DNA of 64,000 nt from MWAR01 sp035388825 (GTDB taxonomy: Bacteria > Muiribacteriota > Ozemobacteria > Ozemobacterales > Ozemobacteraceae), in the NCBI GenBank assembly GCA_035388825.1, contig DAOOQQ010000005.1, forward strand, positions 57,051-121,050. Reading direction: 5' to 3'. The notes beneath the pieces were generated by a model. That model made no database searches, was not told the origin of the DNA, and saw only the letters and a program-made list of their open reading frames with translations. A program made the translations under genes and the position numbers. Shown here piece after piece: positions 8,940 through 17,992 of this stretch (position 1 is its first letter; the number at the start of each line of letters is the position of its first letter).

Positions 8940-10534
8940 ACCCGTCGCTCCCGGGTGGCCCTGCTCCCGTCCTGCTGATTCATCCGCCCACGGTGCGGGC
9001 CTGCGAGCCGCCGGCGGGGGTTGCCCTGCTCGCCGGGGCGGTGCGGGCCGCGGGATTCGGGTGCCGGATCTGGGATGCCAACCTCGAAGGCCAGCTCGCT
9101 CTCCTGCGCGGCTTCGATGCGGCGGATGCGGCCGACACCTGGACGCGCCGGGCCGTCCGGGACCGCGACGACCACCTGCGCCGGCTGCGCGACGGAAGCG
9201 CGTTCCGAAACCCCGACACCTACCGCCGGATCGTGGGGGATCTCGACCGCCTGCTGGCGAACGGCCCCTGGAACGCATCGGGCCGCCGTCTCGGCCTGGT
9301 CGATGCGACGGATGACCGGCTGTCGCCGACGAGGAGCGTCGATCTGATGCACGCTGCGGCCGAACCCCTCGATGATCCGTATATCCGGGCCCTTCGGCCG
9401 CGTCTGGACGAACTGCTGGGCGGAGAAGAACCGCGCGTGATCGGGATCTCGCTGAACTACCTGTCCCAGGCTCTGAGCGCGTTCGCCTTCGCCGGCCTGG
9501 TCCGGCGCCTCGCGCCCCGGGCACGTCTCGTGGCGGGCGGCGGCCTCGTCACCACCTGGATGTCCCGGCCGGGCTGGGTGAATCCGTTCGGTGGCCTGTT
9601 CGACGATCTCGTCGCCGGCCCCGGCGAAAAACGATTTATTGATATAATAAAAAGTGCTATTGATGACTCCGTTGCGGCCGATGCGGCTGTGTGTGGCGAG
9701 GCGATCGCGGCGTTCGATCTGCTGCCCACGGCCGACTACCTCTCGCCGGTGCCGGTACTGCCGGTTTCGGCCTCGTCGGGGTGTTACTGGCGATCCTGCT
9801 CGTTCTGCCCCGAGAAGGCCGAGGGGAACCCCTTCCGGCCGGCCGACCGGGAGGTGCTGCTGCGGAATGTGAAGAATATTTCTGAATATATGAAGCCGGG
9901 AATACTTCACTGGCTCGATAACGCCCTTTCGCCGGTGTTGCTGCGGGAGCTGGCCGGCCGGTCGGCCGGCACGCCATGGTTCGGCTTCGCCCGTTTCGAG
10001 CCGCTGCTGGCCGAGCCGGGCATGGCGGCCGCGTTGCGTCGCTCGGGCTGCGTGATGCTCCAGCTCGGCCTCGAGTCCGGCGACCAGGGGGTGCTGGACG
10101 CCCTCGGCAAGGGGATCCGGCTCGAGACGGCCGAGGCGGTGCTCCGCGAACTGCATCGGGCGGGCATCGGAACCTACGTGTATCTCCTGTTCGGCACGCC
10201 GGTCGAGGATGAACGCGCCGCCCGTCGCACCCTCGACTGGGTCGCCGCTCGCGCCGGGACGATCGACTTCCTCAACCTCGCCATCTTCAACCTCCCCCTC
10301 GGCGCGCCCGAGGCCGCCGCCCTCGACGTGCGGCCCTTCTCTGAAGGCGATCTGCCTCTCTACCTCGAGTTCGCCCATCCCCATGGCTGGCACCGCGGCC
10401 CCGTCCGCCGCTTCCTCGAAGCCGAGTTCCGCCGCCACCCCGCCATCCGCCCCATCCTCCACCGCGACCCCCCCTTCTTCACCTCCAGCCACGCCCCCTT
10501 CTTCGTCCCTTCCGTCAGCACTTCCATCGGATAA
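8936..10534 (+). CDS. B12-binding-domain radical SAM protein
   Basis: A 532-residue protein. The N-terminal part (about residues 10-200) begins VLLIHPPTVRACEPPAGVAL and continues to IGISLNYLSQALSAF and LVAGGGLVTTW, the pattern of a cobalamin-binding Rossmann domain. A radical SAM core follows with CYWRSCSFC near residue 283, a CX4CX2C set that should bind the 4Fe-4S cluster; QLGLESGDQGVLDALGKG is the later SAM-barrel strand. Known relatives methylate or rearrange unactivated carbons. ATG 8936 overlaps the MATE stop (ATGA); the frame is open further upstream but there it is antisense-like coding inside the MATE gene. The substrate is unknown. Residues around 232-246 fall in an AT-rich codon patch. 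Confidence 0.82.
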   Translation: MNPSLPGGPAPVLLIHPPTVRACEPPAGVALLAGAVRAAGFGCRIWDANLEGQLALLRGFDAADAADTWTRRAVRDRDDHLRRLRDGSAFRNPDTYRRIVGDLDRLLANGPWNASGRRLGLVDATDDRLSPTRSVDLMHAAAEPLDDPYIRALRPRLDELLGGEEPRVIGISLNYLSQALSAFAFAGLVRRLAPRARLVAGGGLVTTWMSRPGWVNPFGGLFDDLVAGPGEKRFIDIIKSAIDDSVAADAAVCGEAIAAFDLLPTADYLSPVPVLPVSASSGCYWRSCSFCPEKAEGNPFRPADREVLLRNVKNISEYMKPGILHWLDNALSPVLLRELAGRSAGTPWFGFARFEPLLAEPGMAAALRRSGCVMLQLGLESGDQGVLDALGKGIRLETAEAVLRELHRAGIGTYVYLLFGTPVEDERAARRTLDWVAARAGTIDFLNLAIFNLPLGAPEAAALDVRPFSEGDLPLYLEFAHPHGWHRGPVRRFLEAEFRRHPAIRPILHRDPPFFTSSHAPFFVPSVSTSIG

Positions 10535-10568
10535 GATGACCGTTGGTTACAAGGCGCTTTTCGAGCGG

Positions 10569-10597
10569 TTGACAAAATAATCATAAAAATATATCGT
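10569..10597 (+). promoter_or_regulatory. Likely cas operon promoter
   Basis: A perfect -35 TTGACA (10569-10574) is followed 17 bases later by TATCGT (10592-10597); TATATC at 10590 is an alternative -10. The whole 10575-10610 stretch is A/T-rich in a GC-rich genome. The inverted pair CCGACA (10627-10632) and TGTCGG (10644-10649) lies between this and the cas3 start and could be an operator, but that is only a suggestion. Confidence 0.5.
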
Positions 10598-10669
10598 TAT
10601 AAGTATATTCGCACGATTCGATGTGGCCGACATGGTGCTCGTTTGTCGGATGTGACGAGAGGACGGAGA

Positions 10670-12961
10670 ATGAAGTCTTACTACGCACATTCCCTTGATG
10701 AAGATGTTTCACAGGGTTCCTGGGAAGAATTGAAGGCGCATCTCGGGGCCGTTGCGGAGATCGCTGAAACACTGGCTGGCAAAACGAATCCGGAGTTGCG
10801 ACGGCTGGCAGTTACGACGGGATTGCTTCACGACCTCGGAAAATATCGAGACCAGTTCCAGAAATATCTGCGCAAGGAACGTTCAGCTGGCTTCGATACC
10901 CAGCACGCGGTCCATGGGGCTGCCGTTGCTTTTACAAGAACGCTTGCAGGGCCGGCTTTTGCCATTGCTGCTCATCATGCCGGCCTCCAGGATCTCGACA
11001 AGCTCCAAGCGGCCATTGAACGCGTCAAGAAACTGGAAGAGTCCGAGCACCTTCTGCGGCTTCTCGAGGCGGACGGCCTCGAAGTGCCGGCAGGCGTCTC
11101 TGACCCGTCATTCGTCGCCGACCGGCCACTGCGACTCGAGATGTATATCCGCATGTTGTTTTCCATTCTCGTCGATGCGGATCATTTGAGCACCGAAGCC
11201 TTCTACCGGGGAAAAGCACGCATCTGTCCGACACTCGATCCGAGTGCGCTTCTGAATGCCGTATTTGAGAGGAAAAAGGAATTCGATGAACGGGCTTGCC
11301 GGGCGCCCGGCACAGCGCATGACACTCTGTTGAAGCGTGCGCGTGATGAGGTTTTCGAACGCTGCGTTAAGATGGGAGAAGAACCTCGCGGGTTCCATTC
11401 GCTGACGGTTCCGACAGGCGGCGGCAAGACACTTTCCGCGATGGCCTTCGCGCTTTCCCATGCCAAAACGCATGGACTGCGGCGAGTGATCGTCGTCATT
11501 CCCTATCTGACGATCATCGAACAGAACGCCGCCGTCTATCGCGAAATTCTCGACCCCGAGTCGAACGGAATCGTCGTCGAACACCATTCCGCGGCGCGTG
11601 AGACAGACGGCACCAACGAACCCGATGACGACGATCGTTCGAGCCGATCTGCGGAGAACTGGGATGCCCCGGTCATCGTGACGACATCCGTCCAGTTCAT
11701 CGAGACGCTGTTCGCCCACTCGGCGTCACGGTGCAGAAAACTGCATAATATCTGCAATTCTATTGTCATTTTCGATGAGGTCCAGACGTTGCCGGCGCAC
11801 CTTCTGAACCCGACACTCGATGCGTTCCGTGATCTGACGGAAAACTACGGCGTCTCGTTCGTGTTCGCGAGTGCGACGCAACCTGCCTTCAGGGCTTCCG
11901 CCTCTCTCACGAACGGTTTCAGCCAGGGAGAATTGCGAGAGATCGTTTCCGACCCCGCGGCGTTATTTGACGATCTCAAACGCGTCGAACCGGTCTTTCA
12001 CGAAACCACCCAGACCTGGGAGCAGGTCGCGTCCCTCATGGCCGAGTCCCGACAGGCCCTGTGCGTCGTGAACACGCGCAAGCAGGCGATGGCTGCATGG
12101 GAAGCCCTGCGACGGGCGACGGGCGATGCGGAAGACGGGAGCATTCTTCACCTCTCTTCAGCGATGTGCCCGCAGCACCGCCTCGGTCTCATCGGCGATC
12201 CGCGGAATCCCGACCCGGACAGCATCAGAGCGCGTTTACGGGCCGGGCGGCCGTGTCTTCTCGTATCGACCCAGTTGATCGAAGCCGGCGTCGACCTCGA
12301 TTTCCCGCTTGTCATGCGTGCTGCCGGCCCCCTCGACTCGATCGTGCAGGCAGCCGGCCGCTGCAACAGGGAGTTCCGTCTGAAAGATGCCGCCGGGAAT
12401 CCTGTGCACGGCCGCGTCATCATCTTCAGACCTGAGGACCAGGCGATTCCCGGCGGGGTGTACAAAACGGCCACGGGATTGGCTACTTCATTTCTCCAGG
12501 AAATGGGGCCCAAGGAGATCTTTGTCAGGCCCGAGCTGTTCGGGGACTACTTTTCACGTTTGTTTTCGATGATCGCAACGGATGTCTTCCGGAAGGGACA
12601 GGCGGGAATTCAGGAAGATCGCGAGAATCTGCGGTTTCGCCAGGTGGGAAAAAAGGCAAAAGTGATTCCCGAAGAAAGCTATCCGATCGTCGTGCCCTAT
12701 GGCGATGCGCGAAGCATCATCGACGAATTGCGCACCAGAGAGCCGGCACCCGGCGAACCGAGGTTCTCGCGGCATGATCTGCGCCGGCTTCAGCGCTTCA
12801 TGGTGAATGTCCGATCCAGGGAATTCCTGATTCTCCAGGGGCTTCACCTCGTTCACCACATCCTTCCGAACATCGACGTCTGGGTTCTGGAGGACGGTGT
12901 CTATCACCCAGAACTTGGAATCATGATCGAACAACGACCGACGGAGGAGTTTCTGATATGA
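10670..12961 (+). CDS. cas3: Cas3 HD nuclease-helicase, type I-C
   Basis: This 763-residue protein is the effector that Cascade recruits to unwind and shred target DNA. The N-terminal HD nuclease has LLHDLGKY near residue 52 and a further IAAHHAG motif. The helicase part has Walker A PTGGGKT near residue 247, motif II DEVQ near 368, motif III SAT, STQLIEAGVDLDFP and motif VI QAAGRCNR. Start ATG 10670 is preceded at 7 bases by GAGAGG; an upstream TTG at 10643 lacks such a site. HD and helicase fused in one chain, followed directly by cas5, is the usual type I-C form. Its stop overlaps the cas5 start by 4 bases. Confidence 0.95.
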   Translation: MKSYYAHSLDEDVSQGSWEELKAHLGAVAEIAETLAGKTNPELRRLAVTTGLLHDLGKYRDQFQKYLRKERSAGFDTQHAVHGAAVAFTRTLAGPAFAIAAHHAGLQDLDKLQAAIERVKKLEESEHLLRLLEADGLEVPAGVSDPSFVADRPLRLEMYIRMLFSILVDADHLSTEAFYRGKARICPTLDPSALLNAVFERKKEFDERACRAPGTAHDTLLKRARDEVFERCVKMGEEPRGFHSLTVPTGGGKTLSAMAFALSHAKTHGLRRVIVVIPYLTIIEQNAAVYREILDPESNGIVVEHHSAARETDGTNEPDDDDRSSRSAENWDAPVIVTTSVQFIETLFAHSASRCRKLHNICNSIVIFDEVQTLPAHLLNPTLDAFRDLTENYGVSFVFASATQPAFRASASLTNGFSQGELREIVSDPAALFDDLKRVEPVFHETTQTWEQVASLMAESRQALCVVNTRKQAMAAWEALRRATGDAEDGSILHLSSAMCPQHRLGLIGDPRNPDPDSIRARLRAGRPCLLVSTQLIEAGVDLDFPLVMRAAGPLDSIVQAAGRCNREFRLKDAAGNPVHGRVIIFRPEDQAIPGGVYKTATGLATSFLQEMGPKEIFVRPELFGDYFSRLFSMIATDVFRKGQAGIQEDRENLRFRQVGKKAKVIPEESYPIVVPYGDARSIIDELRTREPAPGEPRFSRHDLRRLQRFMVNVRSREFLILQGLHLVHHILPNIDVWVLEDGVYHPELGIMIEQRPTEEFLI

Positions 12962-13827
12962 CTGCATCTCTCGTTCATCTCCGCGTTTGGGGTGACTTTG
13001 CCTGCTTCACGAGACCCGAAATGAAGGTCGAGCGTGTGAGCTATCCGATCATGACCCCATCCGCGGCACGTGGCATACTTGAATCTATCTTCTGGGAACC
13101 CCAGATGTATTACCTGATCGATGCGATCAGGGTGGTGAAGCGCGGCACGTGGCTCTCGTTCCGCCGCAACGAGGTGACGGCCACCTTGAGTCTGCAGAGT
13201 GCAGGCGGCTGGATGAAAAACCCCGAGAAATTCTCTCCGATCCAGGCCGGAGGCGGTGCCGCCGACGGTACGCAACGCAACATGCTCGCGCTCGAAGACG
13301 TGGAATACATCATCTCCGCCGAAGCACGGCTGAGCGGCGTCGGGAATAATATACCGAACGGCATTCAGAAATACACGGCCGAGTTCGAACGCCGTGCCAG
13401 GAATGGGAAATGCTATCACCGTCCTTGTCTCGGGGTTCGGGAGTTCGCCGCCGACTTCGATTGGGAAAGCGACCCGGAAGCGGCCTTCGGGCGACGCCTG
13501 CAGGAACTGGGCAGGGATGACCGAAACCCCTGGCCCGAAGAGGAACTCGGGGTGATGTTATATGACCTGTTCGATGCCGACGAGCGTGTGGAGGGTTTTC
13601 GGTGGTATTCCGGAGCCGAGATTGCTTCTTTCGAAGCTGCTCGCGAGGAGCAGATACGGGCGCTGCCGAAGGGAAAACAGAAGGCGGCCAGGGCAGAACC
13701 GCTGCCTGCGTTCGAAGGCCGCGCCGTGAAGCCGCGGGCGGCGTTTTTCCGGGCCCGGGTTCGGAATGCAAAGATGGAATGTCATCCGGAACGAGTAGAA
13801 CTGCTCCGATTGCCGGCCGGGAGGTGA
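12958..13827 (+). CDS. cas5c: Cas5c (Cas5d) crRNA-processing endonuclease
   Basis: A 289-residue RAMP protein beginning with VHLRVWGDFACFTRPEMKVE and YPIMTPSAARGILESIFW, both hallmark Cas5c stretches. In type I-C this protein replaces Cas6: it cuts each repeat below the hairpin and stays on the 5' handle. A glycine-rich nucleotide-binding loop of the RAMP type is not obvious, as is common here. The C-terminal third (about 205-289) is charged and somewhat longer than in many relatives. The ATG overlaps the cas3 stop (ATGA), and cas8c begins 4 bases after its stop. Confidence 0.93.
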   Translation: MTASLVHLRVWGDFACFTRPEMKVERVSYPIMTPSAARGILESIFWEPQMYYLIDAIRVVKRGTWLSFRRNEVTATLSLQSAGGWMKNPEKFSPIQAGGGAADGTQRNMLALEDVEYIISAEARLSGVGNNIPNGIQKYTAEFERRARNGKCYHRPCLGVREFAADFDWESDPEAAFGRRLQELGRDDRNPWPEEELGVMLYDLFDADERVEGFRWYSGAEIASFEAAREEQIRALPKGKQKAARAEPLPAFEGRAVKPRAAFFRARVRNAKMECHPERVELLRLPAGR

Positions 13828-13831
13828 ACGA

Positions 13832-15769
13832 ATGTTTTTACAGAGCCTGTATGAGTTTGCCGTATCGCGAAAACTCCTTGCCGACGAAGCCTTTCAGGAA
13901 AAGGCGATTCGATGGGTCATTCCCATCGACGACGACGGCAACCTCATCGGCAACGGCCCGATAGAGACCCAAGGGGAAAAAAACAAGGGAAAGGCCTTTC
14001 TCGCACCTCGAACGTCCAGACCAAAAAATGCCGGTGGCGTCGCCGAGTTTCTTGCCGACGCTCTGACATCCGTTTTTGGCCTTGATCCTGAACCGGAAAA
14101 GGCAACCGGGAAAAAACGCGAGGATCGGGATGAGAATAACAAGCGAAAACGGGAAAACTTCTGGCGACAGGTCGATGAAGCTGTCGAAGCGACGAACCAT
14201 CCTGATCTGATCGCTCTGAAACGATTCGGTGAGCGATTCGCCGATGGCGTTCCCTTTCTGAGATATGGAAAGCAGACACCCGAGAAATCTTCGGAAAAGG
14301 CGATCTGGTGGCTGAAAACCTCGACGGGTGATGAAGTGAAACTCGGCCCCGACCAGTTCACGTTTCAGGTCGGTGGTCGGCTCCTGATTGAGAACGAAGA
14401 CGTCATCAAGCCCTACTGGCGCGAAGCGTTCGCCCGGGAAAAGCAGGAAACCGATTCCGCTTCAGCACCCGGTATATGTCTCGTGTCGGGCCAAATGAAC
14501 GTTCCGATTGCTCTGACGCACCTCCCAAAAATCCAAGGGGTACCGAACACGCAGTCGTTCGGGGCCGCCGTCGTTTCGTTCGATAAACCCGCCTTCACTT
14601 CATTCGGCCTCGATCAGAGCCGAAATGCGCCGGTATCCACCGTGGCCGCAGCGGGTTACTGCAATGCGCTTCGCTATCTTTTGTCGAGAGATGATCATTC
14701 CATCAAGATCGGCGATTCGGTCGTGTGTTTCTGGGCGAAAGCGGAAGAGGCCGTGACGGGCTTCATCGCCAGGATTCTCTCGAAGCCTGATCCGGTGAGC
14801 GTTCGAGAGTTTCTGAAAAGTCCCTGGGCAGGCGTGGATCGGGACCTCGCGAAACGGGATCGGTTCTACAGCGTCACCCTTTCCGGAAACGCCGGTCGAA
14901 TCGTGGTGCGGCACTGGCTGCAGACGACGGTGGAATGCGCCTGCGAAAACCTCCGGAACTGGTTTTCCGACCTCGATATCGTCACGATCGCCGAAGCCGG
15001 GGGGGGTCGTGAAAAAAGCAGACGGAAGACGGCCGAAAAGACCGACAAGGACAAGATGCCGCCGTTGGCGTTGTTCAGACTTGCCTGTGCGACGGTTCGG
15101 GATGCCAAGGAGATGAAGGTCGATGTGCCCGCCCAGCTCTACCGGGCCGCGCTGGAAGGAACGGCGCCGTCTCTGACGCTGCTGAAGCCTGTGCTTTCAC
15201 GACTCGAGGCCGATCTGATCAAATTCGGGCCGAAGACTTTGTTGAATAGTTCAAGATTTTCTTTGATTCGTTTGCTCTTGAATCGCAACAGAAAGGAAGG
15301 TGAACCCATGATCGAGAGAAAAGTGTTCGAAACCGACGATCCGGCCTACAACTGCGGCCGGCTGCTCGCCGTGTTCGATGATCTGCAGATGGCTGCCCAC
15401 GACTGGAAACTCGAGGGCGCCGGCGTCGTCGAACGATACTACGGAACGGCTTCATCCGCCCCGAACAGCGCTTTCGGCATTCTCTGGAGGCTGCACCAGC
15501 ACCATCTGAAAAAGATTTCCCGAAACGGAAAACAGGCCGCCGCCGAAGCGATCAAACGCCAGATTGCCGATATCGTTTGTCGTATACAACCGCGCGGTCC
15601 AAACCAGGCGCCCTCATTCCCGCGAGTGTTCAACATGCAGGAGCAGGGTCGGTTTGCCCTGGGCTTCTACCAGCAGAAAGCCGAAATGGATGCGCAGCGG
15701 CGTGAAGCCCGGGCGCGGAAAACTGGAGAGAAGGACACTGCCGCCGGGACCGGCGGCGAGACGAATTGA
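13832..15769 (+). CDS. cas8c: Cas8c (Csd1) large Cascade subunit
   Basis: This 645-residue protein fits the length of Csd1/Cas8c, the subunit that checks the PAM and opens the target. Family-like parts are the start MFLQSLYEFAVSRKLLADEAF, the block VSFDKPAFTSFGLDQSRNAPVS cut here into NAPVS and upstream residues, and FNMQEQGRFALGFYQQKAEM near the C-terminus. A Lys/Arg-rich stretch (EDRDENNKRKRENFW, about residues 95-109) could bind nucleic acid. Cas11c is commonly made from an internal start near the 3' end of cas8c; an in-frame methionine at 15309 follows AGGAAGGTG, a good candidate for such a start. Confidence 0.9.
   Translation: MFLQSLYEFAVSRKLLADEAFQEKAIRWVIPIDDDGNLIGNGPIETQGEKNKGKAFLAPRTSRPKNAGGVAEFLADALTSVFGLDPEPEKATGKKREDRDENNKRKRENFWRQVDEAVEATNHPDLIALKRFGERFADGVPFLRYGKQTPEKSSEKAIWWLKTSTGDEVKLGPDQFTFQVGGRLLIENEDVIKPYWREAFAREKQETDSASAPGICLVSGQMNVPIALTHLPKIQGVPNTQSFGAAVVSFDKPAFTSFGLDQSRNAPVSTVAAAGYCNALRYLLSRDDHSIKIGDSVVCFWAKAEEAVTGFIARILSKPDPVSVREFLKSPWAGVDRDLAKRDRFYSVTLSGNAGRIVVRHWLQTTVECACENLRNWFSDLDIVTIAEAGGGREKSRRKTAEKTDKDKMPPLALFRLACATVRDAKEMKVDVPAQLYRAALEGTAPSLTLLKPVLSRLEADLIKFGPKTLLNSSRFSLIRLLLNRNRKEGEPMIERKVFETDDPAYNCGRLLAVFDDLQMAAHDWKLEGAGVVERYYGTASSAPNSAFGILWRLHQHHLKKISRNGKQAAAEAIKRQIADIVCRIQPRGPNQAPSFPRVFNMQEQGRFALGFYQQKAEMDAQRREARARKTGEKDTAAGTGGETN
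15309..15769 (+). other. Possible internal start for Cas11c within cas8c
   Basis: In-frame ATG 15309 (MIERKVFETDD) is preceded by AGGAAGGTGAACCC, with AGGAAGG ending about 7 bases before the ATG, a strong ribosome site in the middle of cas8c. The product would be 153 residues ending at the cas8c stop. Type I-C systems are known to make a small Cas11c subunit from an internal start at the 3' end of cas8c, and the size fits. This is inferred from the ribosome site and from family knowledge. Confidence 0.5.
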
Positions 15770-15784
15770 GCGAAGGAGAGAACC

Positions 15785-16738
15785 ATGAGCGAGTATCTGA
15801 CCAACCGTCACGACTTTTTACTGCTGTTCGAAGTCACGAACGGGAATCCGAACGGTGACCCGGACGCCGGCAACATGCCCAGAATCGACCCCAACACCAA
15901 TCGGGGCATCATCTCGGATGTATGCCTGAAGCGAAAAGTCCGGAACTTCGTCGAGATGTTCCCGCCCGAGCGTTCCGGGGATGCAGCGAACGGCTACGGC
16001 ATCCTCGTGCGCCAGGGCGCCGTGATCAACGAAGAAATCGGCAAAGGCATCAAGGCGTCGGAAGCCGGGAGCAACGGCAATAAAGCCGAAGCAGCCATGA
16101 AATGGCTCTGCCGAGAATTTTTCGACATCCGCACGTTCGGCGCCGTTCTTTCGACTGGGGAAGAAATCATGAAGGGCTCGGCGTATGGCCAGGTCCGCGG
16201 GCCTGTGCAGTTCACCTTCGCGCAGTCCTACCACCCGATCACGCCCCTGGAGATAACGGTGACTCGTTGCGCCGTCACGAAAGAGGAAGACCGGGCGAAG
16301 GAACGAACGATGGGCAACAAGCATATCGTGCCATATGCATTGTATTGCGCCAAAGGCTATATTTCACCCGCGTTCGCCGAGAAGTATGGGTTTACGCAGG
16401 CGGATGCCGACCTCCTGTTCCAGGCCCTGCTGCAGATGTTCGAGCACGACCGGTCGGCCGCCCGCGGAGAGATGATCGTGCGGGGCCTGTTCGATTTTGA
16501 GCACGTCGGCACGCAGCATCCGAACAATGCCGCGCAGAACATGCGCGAGGCACGGCTGGGCTGTGCGCATGCCCACAAGCTGTTCGAGGGCGTGAAGGTG
16601 TCGTTGAAGGAAGGCAGGAGTTTCCCTGAGTCCTTCGCGGATTACGCTATCGAGAACACCTGGTCTGGTCAGAATCTGCCGAAGGGTGTTAGACTTCACC
16701 TGAGACATACCGGAGAGACCGTGACGGCCGCGATTTGA
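15785..16738 (+). CDS. cas7: Cas7c (Csd2) Cascade backbone subunit
   Basis: This 317-residue protein coats the crRNA spacer as the repeating backbone of the I-C Cascade. Recognised by FEVTNGNPNGDPDAGNMPRID near the start, SDVCLKRKVRNFVEM and the central DIRTFGAVLSTG and GPVQFTFAQSYHPI. Length is normal. AAGGAGA sits 6 bases before the ATG. The following 6-base gap leads not to cas4, as in a standard I-C operon, but to a DUF4160-DUF2442 pair. Confidence 0.95.
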   Translation: MSEYLTNRHDFLLLFEVTNGNPNGDPDAGNMPRIDPNTNRGIISDVCLKRKVRNFVEMFPPERSGDAANGYGILVRQGAVINEEIGKGIKASEAGSNGNKAEAAMKWLCREFFDIRTFGAVLSTGEEIMKGSAYGQVRGPVQFTFAQSYHPITPLEITVTRCAVTKEEDRAKERTMGNKHIVPYALYCAKGYISPAFAEKYGFTQADADLLFQALLQMFEHDRSAARGEMIVRGLFDFEHVGTQHPNNAAQNMREARLGCAHAHKLFEGVKVSLKEGRSFPESFADYAIENTWSGQNLPKGVRLHLRHTGETVTAAI

Positions 16739-16744
16739 TCGGGC

Positions 16745-17023
16745 ATGCCGAAGATTCTCGTCGTCGGCAGGTTCGTGTTTCTGCTCTTCGCCTCGGATGT
16801 GGCGGAGGCCCGCCGCCACATCCATGTCGAGGTGAAGAAGGGGCGTCGCCGCCATGTCGCGAAGTTCTGGCTCGAGCCCGCGCTCGAGCTTGTCGAGGCC
16901 GGCGACCTGAATGACCGGGAGGTACGCGAGGTCGTCTCGTTGATCCGGCTGCACGAGGCCCTGCTCTCGTCGCAGTTGGACCGGTTTTATGCGGGCAAGC
17001 CCGTGAAAGTGAAACGGCTATGA
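16745..17023 (+). CDS. DUF4160 family small protein inside the cas operon
   Basis: A 92-residue protein with the DUF4160 pattern: MPKILVVGRFVFLLFASD at the start, HIHVEVKKGRRRHVAKFWLE in the middle and a helical end REVVSLIRLHEALL. The family has no proven biochemical role; it is widely paired with DUF2442 and has been proposed as part of toxin-antitoxin-like modules. Here it starts 6 bases after cas7 and its stop overlaps the DUF2442 ATG by 4 bases, so it is fully embedded in the cas transcript. It is not a standard part of type I-C. Confidence 0.82.
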   Translation: MPKILVVGRFVFLLFASDVAEARRHIHVEVKKGRRRHVAKFWLEPALELVEAGDLNDREVREVVSLIRLHEALLSSQLDRFYAGKPVKVKRL

Positions 17024-17355
17024 AAGAAGACGGCTTTCTGCATGTGAAGCCTTGCATCAAGAAGATCGATTTCAAGGCGAGGGGCGCTTTTTCGATCCAT
17101 CTCGCCGACGGCAGGATCATGACGGTCCCGCTGTCGGCATTCCCCTCGATCCGGAAATTGACGCCCGAGCAGAGAAGTCACTGGTATATTCTTGATGATA
17201 TGGGATTTTCGTTCGACGAGTGCGATGAGGTGTTCCATCTCGAACAGGTGTTCGGGAACGTCGCCGATTACCGGTACAGCTTCATCGCCCCCAAAAAAGT
17301 ACGGTGCGTCGCGGAAGATCCGCCGGCGATATCGAAACGGATACCCGGAAAGTGA
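17020..17355 (+). CDS. DUF2442 family protein inside the cas operon
   Basis: A 111-residue protein with DUF2442 features: FSIHLADGRIMTVPLSAFPS, LTPEQRSHWYILDDMGFSF and DECDEVFHLEQVFG, matching the usual lay-out of a strand-turn-strand, a W-containing central helix and an acidic DED-like strand. It overlaps the DUF4160 gene and ends directly against the cas4 ATG with no gap, which shows co-translation with the adaptation genes. The function is unknown; a protein-partner or antitoxin-like role with DUF4160 is a guess. Codons around 17185-17215 are unusually A/T-ending. Confidence 0.82.
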   Translation: MKEDGFLHVKPCIKKIDFKARGAFSIHLADGRIMTVPLSAFPSIRKLTPEQRSHWYILDDMGFSFDECDEVFHLEQVFGNVADYRYSFIAPKKVRCVAEDPPAISKRIPGK

Positions 17356-17979
17356 ATGTCTGACGAACTCGAATCGATCCTGATTTCTTCTCTCAACCAA
17401 TTCCGTTTCTGTCGACGGCGATTTGCCCTGATGATGATCGAGGGAATCTGGGAGGAAAACGAGCACACCATCATCGGCGCATTGCTCCACGAGCAGGCCC
17501 ACGACCCCGGTTACGAGACCGAGGACGGTGTGAAGATCATTCGGGCATTGCCGCTGTTCTCGAAGAAATTCGGGTTGTCCGGGAAAGCCGACGTGGTCGA
17601 ATTACGGAACGGGCTTCCATATCCTATCGAATATAAAAAAGGACGCCGGAAAGCCTGGGAGAATGACGACGTCCAGCTCTGCGCCCAGGCGCTGTGTCTC
17701 GAGGAGATGTTCACCGTTTCGATATCGGAGGGGGCGATCTATCACGCGTCGAGCAAGAAAAGAAGGATCGTGCCGCTGACTGACGAGCTCCGTTCCCAGA
17801 CGATGAGCTGTATCGAGGAAGCGAGGGCGCTTCTCGATTCAGGAATCGTCCCTGCAGCGGAACGGATGCCGAAATGCGATGAGTGCTCGCTTCTGGAGCA
17901 CTGCCTGCCGGAATTGACGACGCGAACCGGCAGCCAGGGTTCGTTTCAGACGCAGATGCGGCGGCTCTGGGAGGAGTGA
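17356..17979 (+). CDS. cas4: Cas4 iron-sulfur nuclease
   Basis: This 207-residue RecB-family nuclease trims prespacers so that they carry a proper PAM end. Visible are the first cluster Cys in QFRFCRRRF (about residue 17), LLHEQAHD, the nuclease motifs GKADVVE and PIEYKKGRRK (Asp and Glu-x-Lys) and the C-terminal cysteines KCDECSLLEHC. So the three motifs and four cluster Cys are all present. Start ATG immediately follows the DUF2442 stop. Cas4 next to cas1 is normal for type I-C. Confidence 0.93.
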   Translation: MSDELESILISSLNQFRFCRRRFALMMIEGIWEENEHTIIGALLHEQAHDPGYETEDGVKIIRALPLFSKKFGLSGKADVVELRNGLPYPIEYKKGRRKAWENDDVQLCAQALCLEEMFTVSISEGAIYHASSKKRRIVPLTDELRSQTMSCIEEARALLDSGIVPAAERMPKCDECSLLEHCLPELTTRTGSQGSFQTQMRRLWEE

Positions 17980-17992
17980 CAGGGAGCGATCG

